Source: Bacteroidia bacterium
Lineage (GTDB): Bacteria; Bacteroidota; Bacteroidia; Bacteroidales; Azobacteroidaceae
DNA length: 46,386 nucleotides
Reading direction: 5' to 3'
Assembly (NCBI GenBank): GCA_025999255.1
Contig: BNXB01000007.1
Location: 1-46,386, forward strand
Shown here: positions 41,634 to 46,386 of the stretch, piece after piece
Layout of the letters: every line of letters starts with the position of its first letter
Position numbering within the stretch: position 1 is the stretch's first letter
Translations under genes and position numbers: made by a program
The notes under the pieces: model-generated
Seen by the model: only the letters and a program-made list of their open reading frames with translations
Told to the model about the DNA's origin: nothing
Database searches by the model: none

Positions 41634-43190
41634 ATGAAAAAAGAAATGTTTACCGTCTTCTTCCTTTTATTTATGACCGTTTGCGCATGTAGCAACGATG
41701 AGCCTGTCCCCCCTTTAATTGATGGGAATAAAGACTTGGTATTTAGGCAACAGGGTGGAATGCAATCCCTCAGTATTACGGCTGATACAAAGGATATTAC
41801 CCTGACAATGGACGAAGCTTCGAAAACCTGGTGTTCGGCGAGGATTCTGGACGACAAGATTAACGTCGCAGTTACTTACAATCCCACCCAGGTTAAACGA
41901 AAAACGAATATCATCCTTTCTTCCGGAAATAACACCGCCGAAATTGTTGTTACACAAGATGGTATCGGTTCTGCCGGTTCTTCGGCCATAGATATTCCGT
42001 TGGGCGGCAATTCTTATGTAACAGCCGGAACGAATGGAGGGATCATTACCGATGCCGGATTCAATTCGTGGAATTCTACTGCGATTGTTTTCAGTACATT
42101 TTTCCGGGTAAACAGGGCGGGCGGTGACCTGAAACTTTATCTTAAATACAGATCCGATGCCGAAGGTAATGTCATTATGGTGAGATGCAAGGGAAAAGAA
42201 TTTGAAGTAAGTCTGCCGAAAGCTGAAACGGAAACGGCGGTTTTTCTCGGCTCAATCGAAAAAGTCGGTTCCGGTTATATCCGGGTAGATTTTCAGGGTA
42301 AAACGCTTAAAGGAGTGACATTTGCCCTGGCTTCCTCATTGCAGGTGAGCGGTACGGCTACCGAAAGCATGAATTATGTAGGCGACTTTTCGTATTATTG
42401 GGGTAGGAGAGGACCTTCGGTTCACATGACATATACTATCCCTGCCGGAGAAACAGCAGAATGGTTCTATAATGAAGTAACGGTTCCTGAAGGCCTCGAC
42501 CCGATAGGTTCCTATTTTATGGCGAATGGTTTCAACGAAGGATATTTCGGCATACAGGTCAACTCAGCGACCGAAAGACGTGTCTTATTTTCCGTATGGA
42601 GCCCCTCACAGACCGACGATCCCAGTCAGATACCGGAAGAAGACAGAGTGATACTGATTAAAAAAGGCGAAGGCGTCACTGTTAATGATTTTGGAAATGA
42701 AGGATCGGGAGGGCAAAGTTACCTGACATACAACTGGAAGTCAGGAAATACGTATAAATTCATAAACCGTATCCGGCCGATCGAAAACGGTTATTCGGAA
42801 TATACGGCATATTTCTATGCGCCCGAATCGGATAAATGGCGACTGATAGCGCAATGGAAACGCCCGAAAATACAAACCTATTATCAGCGTCCTTATTCGT
42901 TTCTCGAAAATTTCAACAACAACACGGGACATATTACCCGCAAAGCATATTACAGAAACCAATGGGTTTATACAACAGCCGGTAAATGGGTACAATTGGT
43001 TGATGGCCGGTTTACAGTCGATGCGACCGGAGGTCCGGGTTGGCGTATGGATTACAAAGGCGGAATGGAAGAGAACGGATTCTTCCTGCAAAATTGTGGG
43101 TTCTTCGACGATTATGTAACACCTAACAGCGCTTTTCAACGGAAAGTATCCGGCCGTCAACCGGATATAAATTGGGGAGAACTGAAATAA
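41634..43190 (+). CDS. DUF3472-type lipoprotein with BACON-like and DUF5077-like N-terminal domains
   Basis: 518 residues. MKKEMFTVFFLLFMTVCAC gives lipobox Cys19. Residues about 30-110 are BACON-like; about 120-235 resemble the DUF5077 beta-sandwich (IDIPLGGNSYVTAGTNGG); from about 240 the protein matches DUF3472 (SVHMTYTIPAGETAEWFYNEV, GYFGIQVNS, RRVLFSVWSP). Proteins of this make-up occur in Bacteroidota PULs and polysaccharide-binding surface sets; no catalytic function is established that I know of. It may be a late member of the second PUL, separated by a terminator-like hairpin. Confidence 0.85.
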   Translation: MKKEMFTVFFLLFMTVCACSNDEPVPPLIDGNKDLVFRQQGGMQSLSITADTKDITLTMDEASKTWCSARILDDKINVAVTYNPTQVKRKTNIILSSGNNTAEIVVTQDGIGSAGSSAIDIPLGGNSYVTAGTNGGIITDAGFNSWNSTAIVFSTFFRVNRAGGDLKLYLKYRSDAEGNVIMVRCKGKEFEVSLPKAETETAVFLGSIEKVGSGYIRVDFQGKTLKGVTFALASSLQVSGTATESMNYVGDFSYYWGRRGPSVHMTYTIPAGETAEWFYNEVTVPEGLDPIGSYFMANGFNEGYFGIQVNSATERRVLFSVWSPSQTDDPSQIPEEDRVILIKKGEGVTVNDFGNEGSGGQSYLTYNWKSGNTYKFINRIRPIENGYSEYTAYFYAPESDKWRLIAQWKRPKIQTYYQRPYSFLENFNNNTGHITRKAYYRNQWVYTTAGKWVQLVDGRFTVDATGGPGWRMDYKGGMEENGFFLQNCGFFDDYVTPNSAFQRKVSGRQPDINWGELK

Positions 43191-43231
43191 TTTAAATCAT
43201 TCAACTTAGCTCATACAATAATGATGTTTGA

Positions 43232-44341
43232 TCAATACCACTTGAACAGTTTCATGCCGATAACGAAACAGATAAGACCGAGGGCTGACAACGCAAAAGT
43301 CGGATATATCACCTCCATCCATCCGGCACCTTCGTTGAAAATACTCCGGATACCGTCCGTAAGCGCTGTTAAGGGGAGTAACTTAATGGTTCCGATGCTC
43401 CATTCCGGAAAGTTATGATAACTGAAGAAAATACCCGACAACAACATCATGGGCATTTGCACGGCATTAATCCATCCGGTACCGACTTCCGTTTTAGTCG
43501 TATTGCATGCAACCAGGATAGCGATCCCTGTAAATGCCAAATTGCCGGCCAGAAACAAAACAATCAATGCTCCGATATTCCCCTGAATGTGAATGTCGAA
43601 TATCAACCAGGCAAAAAACAGCAGAATCAGAGACTCAACCACATTCATGAGGATACGGACAAACATCAGGGAGATCAGGAAATTCGACTTTTTCATCGGA
43701 GTCGCCACCATCCGTCGTAATAATTTCTGGGATCTTCGTTCAATGATCGTATAACTAATCCCCCACATGATGGAACTCATCAATCCGAATGCAATCAGCC
43801 CCGGAATCAGGAAATCAATGTAACGAACACCTTTTAAAGTCAGTGGTTCGATATCCGTATTTACGATATTCATGGTCGAAGCAGGTGATTTTATCAGAGC
43901 TGAAAGTTTCATATATACCAGTTGAGCTTGGGAGTTGTGCGGATCAAAATGATAACTGGTTTTTCCTAAGGAATCTGTAACAATCAAATCCGCTTCTCCT
44001 CTTTTTAATGATACGATAGCTGAATTCCAGTCGCTATGTGAAAATTTGAATTCCGTATTACCCAGGGTTTTATCACTGACTTTCCAGTATTGGACTTTTT
44101 CCCCTTTGCTCTGGGCTTCTCTACCATAAATATTTAGCAGTGAGTCTAATTCCGTCGGATTTTTTTCAACCAGAATAATATTGAATTTTGATTCCGTTTG
44201 CTGTGTAAAAGCCAAACCTAGTCCAATGGAGATAAGTACGGGAAAAATCATTCCCCAGAAAAGCACTTCCGGTTCACGGATCGTCAACAGGAATTGGGTT
44301 TTGAAAAGTTGGTATAATTGATTGTTTTTGATTGATTCCAT
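43232..44341 (-). CDS. ABC-2-type transporter permease
   Basis: 369 residues. One membrane segment near 25-45 is followed by a large extracytoplasmic region (about 50-170) and five to six C-terminal membrane segments (VRYIDFLIPGLIAFGLMSSIMW; NVVESLILLFFAWLIF; IGALIVLFLAGNLAF; MPMMLLSGIFFSY; VIYPTFALSALGLICFVIGM). This is the ABC-2 / YhgE-like exporter permease layout. It is 59 bases downstream of its ATPase gene. Substrate is unknown; drug or lipid-linked compounds are typical. It is convergent with the DUF3472-type gene, with a 41-base gap. Confidence 0.92.
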   Translation of the reverse strand: MESIKNNQLYQLFKTQFLLTIREPEVLFWGMIFPVLISIGLGLAFTQQTESKFNIILVEKNPTELDSLLNIYGREAQSKGEKVQYWKVSDKTLGNTEFKFSHSDWNSAIVSLKRGEADLIVTDSLGKTSYHFDPHNSQAQLVYMKLSALIKSPASTMNIVNTDIEPLTLKGVRYIDFLIPGLIAFGLMSSIMWGISYTIIERRSQKLLRRMVATPMKKSNFLISLMFVRILMNVVESLILLFFAWLIFDIHIQGNIGALIVLFLAGNLAFTGIAILVACNTTKTEVGTGWINAVQMPMMLLSGIFFSYHNFPEWSIGTIKLLPLTALTDGIRSIFNEGAGWMEVIYPTFALSALGLICFVIGMKLFKWY

Positions 44342-44349
44342 ACGTAATT

Positions 44350-44388
44350 AATTGAGAATTGAGAATTGAGAGTGGAGAATTGAGAATA
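44350..44388. repeat. ATTGAGA-type tandem repeat
   Basis: Five imperfect copies of a 7-8-base unit (ATTGAGA, AGTGGAGA) fill most of the gap between the ABC ATPase and permease genes. It is another short-period intergenic repeat like those at 3371 and 16578. Confidence 0.7.
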
Positions 44389-44400
44389 TAAAGATATTTG

Positions 44401-45141
44401 TTACAGATCAGTATTCGTATTCTCGCGAAGCGCTCTCCCTGTCAGGTTAATAAATAATTCGTCGAGATTACGGGAGTTCTCGTCCAACAATTCTTCCAGT
44501 TTTCCTTCCGTTAATGTTTTACCTTCATCGATAATAATGATATGGTCACAAAGCGATTCCGCTTCTTCCATGTAATGAGTTGTTAAAATGAGAGTGGTTT
44601 CTCCCCGGTCTTTCAATTCTTTCAGGATATTCCAAAGGTCGAGGCGTGAGTGCGGATCGAGTCCGGTAGTAGGTTCGTCCAGAAAAAGAATCTGTGGAGT
44701 ATTCAACAACGCTACGCCTAAAGCAAGTCGCTGTCGTTGTCCTCCCGAAAGCGTTCCCACCATTGATTTTCGTTTACTTTCCAATCCGGTCAGTTCAATG
44801 ATTTCATTCGCCCGTTTTTCTCCTAACCGAAAGAAACTGGCAAAGAGACATAAAGTTTCAAAAACCGTCAATTTATCGGAAAAACGGGTTTCCTGTAATG
44901 ATAAACCGATAATCGACCGAAGTTCTTTTTCATTTTTTTGCCAATTTTTACTTTGTAGTAAGATTTCTCCGGAATCAGGTTTTTTCAATCCTTCCATCAT
45001 TTCTACCATTGTCGTCTTTCCAGCTCCGTTAGGGCCGAGCAATGCTACAAACTCTCCCGGAGATATGACAAAAGAAATACCCCTTACCGCCTGTACATCC
45101 TTGAATGACTTATATACGTCTCTTACTTCTATCTGATACAT
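44401..45141 (-). CDS. ABC transporter ATP-binding protein
   Basis: 246 residues. Walker A GPNGAGKTT (36-44), signature LSGGQRQR (about 135-142), Walker B ILFLDEPTTGLDP and H-loop LTTHYMEEAE are all intact. It drives the ABC-2 permease encoded downstream on the same strand. A Bacteroidetes promoter is likely at 45226-45255 on the minus strand. The short length and pairing are typical of drug-type exporters. Confidence 0.96.
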   Translation of the reverse strand: MYQIEVRDVYKSFKDVQAVRGISFVISPGEFVALLGPNGAGKTTMVEMMEGLKKPDSGEILLQSKNWQKNEKELRSIIGLSLQETRFSDKLTVFETLCLFASFFRLGEKRANEIIELTGLESKRKSMVGTLSGGQRQRLALGVALLNTPQILFLDEPTTGLDPHSRLDLWNILKELKDRGETTLILTTHYMEEAESLCDHIIIIDEGKTLTEGKLEELLDENSRNLDELFINLTGRALRENTNTDL

Positions 45142-45225
45142 CTTGTATTATTTTGTTCATCCAATTTAGGTGGTATCTGATTATTTTTCCTTACGGTTTT
45201 ATATCCATTTCCCTGTTAAGACGAC

Positions 45226-45255
45226 AAAAATAACAATAAATTTCAAGAATTCAAA
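45226..45255 (-). promoter_or_regulatory. Promoter of the ABC exporter genes
   Basis: On the minus strand TATTTTTG (45233 to 45226, TAnnTTTG) is preceded by TTTG at 45255-45252, with 18 bases between. It would make a leader of about 80 bases before the ATG at 45141. Confidence 0.5.
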
Positions 45256-45291
45256 TATGGACGCGAGGAGATAGAAATTCTTTTTGTTTCT

Positions 45292-45322
45292 TTTGTCAGG
45301 GGAGATAAAATTCTTACCTTTG
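45292..45322 (+). promoter_or_regulatory. Promoter of the His-rich protein / efflux adaptor operon
   Basis: TTTG at 45292-45295 and TACCTTTG at 45315-45322 with 19 bases between match the Bacteroidetes promoter consensus well. It is divergent from the ABC promoter 37 bases away. Initiation near 45329 excludes an ATG at 45284 as the start of the next gene. Confidence 0.65.
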
Positions 45323-45343
45323 TCAACTCAATCGTGTTGTTTT

Positions 45344-45697
45344 GTGAGAAGGAATAACAAAATCAGAAATATAATTGCGGTTATATTATTAACCATATTC
45401 ACAACTTATTATGTGGATATCGGTTTCTTTTTTCATAGTCATAGAATTAACGGCGAATTAATTACACATTCACACTTTCACAATAATCAACATTCAAAAA
45501 GCGGATTCCATACGGAGGCGGAACTGAGTTTAATAGCAGTGTTGTCGTCTTCTGTTATGATTGTTGCGATCACTCCGTTTTTTATAGCGCTACTTTTATT
45601 TTTACTGGCTTCCCTTCATTGTAAGAAAAATATTTTAAATGCACAAAATACACTTTTTAGTTGTTTTTATCTGCGTGCCCCTCCTGTATTAAACTGA
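45344..45697 (+). CDS. Small His-rich membrane protein ahead of an RND-efflux adaptor
   Basis: About 117 residues from a GTG start at 45344, chosen because the promoter box at 45315-45322 lies downstream of the only in-frame ATG (45284). Two membrane segments (IIAVILLTIFTTYYVDIGFFF and LSSSVMIVAITPFFIALLLFLLA) flank a His-rich loop (FHSHRINGELITHSHFHNNQH) suited to binding Zn, Cu or Co. No family is recognised with certainty. It precedes the efflux adaptor gene and may sense or hand over metal in the periplasm. Confidence 0.65.
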   Translation: MRRNNKIRNIIAVILLTIFTTYYVDIGFFFHSHRINGELITHSHFHNNQHSKSGFHTEAELSLIAVLSSSVMIVAITPFFIALLLFLLASLHCKKNILNAQNTLFSCFYLRAPPVLN

Positions 45698-45858
45698 TTT
45701 TTATTTAGAGTAATTCTGGATTTTTACGGAAAATATCACTGGGTTTTTCGATGAGGTTTACGAGAAATATGCAGTGTGTCTATTTTTTCCGGTTCATCGT
45801 GAAGAAAGTCCTGTAATTCCGATTTAGATTATGTTATCAGTTTAATTTTCAATTTTTT

Positions 45859-46386
45859 ATGAACAAAATATTTTTTCTTTTTTGTTGTGTTCTGTTTTTT
45901 TCGTGTAGTAAAAATGAAGAAAAAACAGAAAGTCATGATATACAGTATAAAGGCGATACCCTTTTAATTTCATCCCAGTCGAATATTCTCCCTAAAATAA
46001 AGTTGTTGACTGTTGAGTCCCGACTTCATAGCGCTGAGTTTAATACGACAGGAACGGTAAAGGCTATTACCGGCCATCTTGTTGAAATTGCGCCTCCTTT
46101 TGATGGCAGGATTTCGAAGTTATATGTACGGCTTGGTCAGAAAGTAAATTCCGGCGCCCCGGTTTTTGACCTGAATTCTAACGAGTTTTATGAGGCTTCT
46201 AAAATATATTTCCAAACGTTTCAGAATAAAAAGATGGCGGATGTTAATCTGAAACGTCAGAAAGATCTGGTTCAACATGGAGTAGGGGTACAAAAAGAGT
46301 TGGAAGAGGCCGAAACCAATGCGGAACTGGCTCAGAAAGAGTTTGAATCTGCTGTAGCCGGACTAAAAATACTTAATATCAATCCC
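45859..46386 (+). CDS. RND efflux periplasmic adaptor (CusB/CzcB-type) lipoprotein, 3' end cut by window edge
   Basis: The ATG at 45859 opens a frame that reaches the last base, giving 176 residues. MNKIFFLFCCVLFFSC is a lipoprotein signal with Cys16. Then comes the first half of a HlyD/CusB adaptor: barrel-sandwich segment EIAPPFDGRISKLYVRLGQKVNSGAPVFDL (about 75-104) and the start of the alpha-helical hairpin (KRQKDLVQHGVGVQKELEEAETNAELAQKEFE). It should link an inner-membrane RND pump to an outer-membrane channel, probably for heavy metals given the His-rich neighbour. The 161 bases before it show no feature I recognise. Confidence 0.9.
   Translation, partial: MNKIFFLFCCVLFFSCSKNEEKTESHDIQYKGDTLLISSQSNILPKIKLLTVESRLHSAEFNTTGTVKAITGHLVEIAPPFDGRISKLYVRLGQKVNSGAPVFDLNSNEFYEASKIYFQTFQNKKMADVNLKRQKDLVQHGVGVQKELEEAETNAELAQKEFESAVAGLKILNINP

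Overview
The window looks like a chromosomal segment of a Bacteroidales (Bacteroidota) bacterium. The support is two SusC/SusD pairs, an ECF-sigma/FecR module, many lipoproteins with short signal peptides, BACON, F5/8C and DUF1735-type surface domains, promoter boxes of the Bacteroidetes type (TTTG ... TAnnTTTG), little Shine-Dalgarno signal, and the conserved block ruvX-def-TPR-thrS-infC-rpmI-rplT. The DNA is moderately AT-rich. No rRNA, tRNA, CRISPR array, IS element or phage gene was seen.

Region 1 (1-23353, all minus strand, transcribed right to left) is one large catabolic locus. Order of transcription: LacI-type regulator; Tat-exported Gfo/Idh/MocA oxidoreductase; GPH-family symporter; FucI/AraA-like sugar isomerase; DUF4867 cupin-like protein; transketolase N-terminal and C-terminal subunits as separate genes; SusC; SusD; DUF1735+F5/8C surface lipoprotein; GH38-like (DUF5054-type) protein; fumarylacetoacetase-family protein; RpiB-like isomerase; iron-dependent alcohol dehydrogenase; TauE/SafE exporter; two Tat-exported TIM-barrel 'sugar phosphate isomerase' proteins; and a Tat-lipoprotein Gfo/Idh/MocA oxidoreductase cut by the window edge. 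There is no sugar kinase and no aldolase. This set matches the transketolase route of sulfoglycolysis (sulfo-TK): sulfoquinovose is isomerised to sulfofructose, split transketolase moves C2 units onto glyceraldehyde 3-phosphate, an RpiB-type isomerase interconverts sulfoerythrose and sulfoerythrulose, and the final sulfoacetaldehyde is reduced to isethionate and exported. The RpiB homologue has lost every residue that binds phosphate in classical RpiB and the ring-opening His, as expected for an acyclic sulfonated tetrose. I propose a Sus-type sulfoquinovoside utilization locus. No GH31 sulfoquinovosidase is visible. The exported oxidoreductases and TIM-barrel proteins suggest that the glycoside is opened in the periplasm by an oxidation/elimination (3-keto) route instead.

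Region 2 (23572-33272, plus strand) is housekeeping: a WcaJ-type sugar-phosphate transferase, ruvX, def, a TPR protein, an oxidoreductase-like lipoprotein, thrS with a long leader hairpin, infC, rpmI and rplT.

Region 3 (33340-43190, plus) is a second PUL-like operon: ECF sigma factor, FecR anti-sigma factor, SusC with STN domain, SusD, and BACON-F5/8C lipoprotein, followed after a strong hairpin by a DUF3472-type lipoprotein. It carries no obvious glycoside hydrolase.

Region 4 (43232-46386) has an ABC-2 exporter pair on the minus strand, divergent from a His-rich small membrane protein and the start of an RND-efflux adaptor lipoprotein, probably a metal-efflux operon that continues past the window.

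Several intergenic gaps hold short repeats: a 10-bp tandem repeat, a two-copy hairpin element, a two-copy ACGTAAAACGTA repeat and an ATTGAGA repeat.
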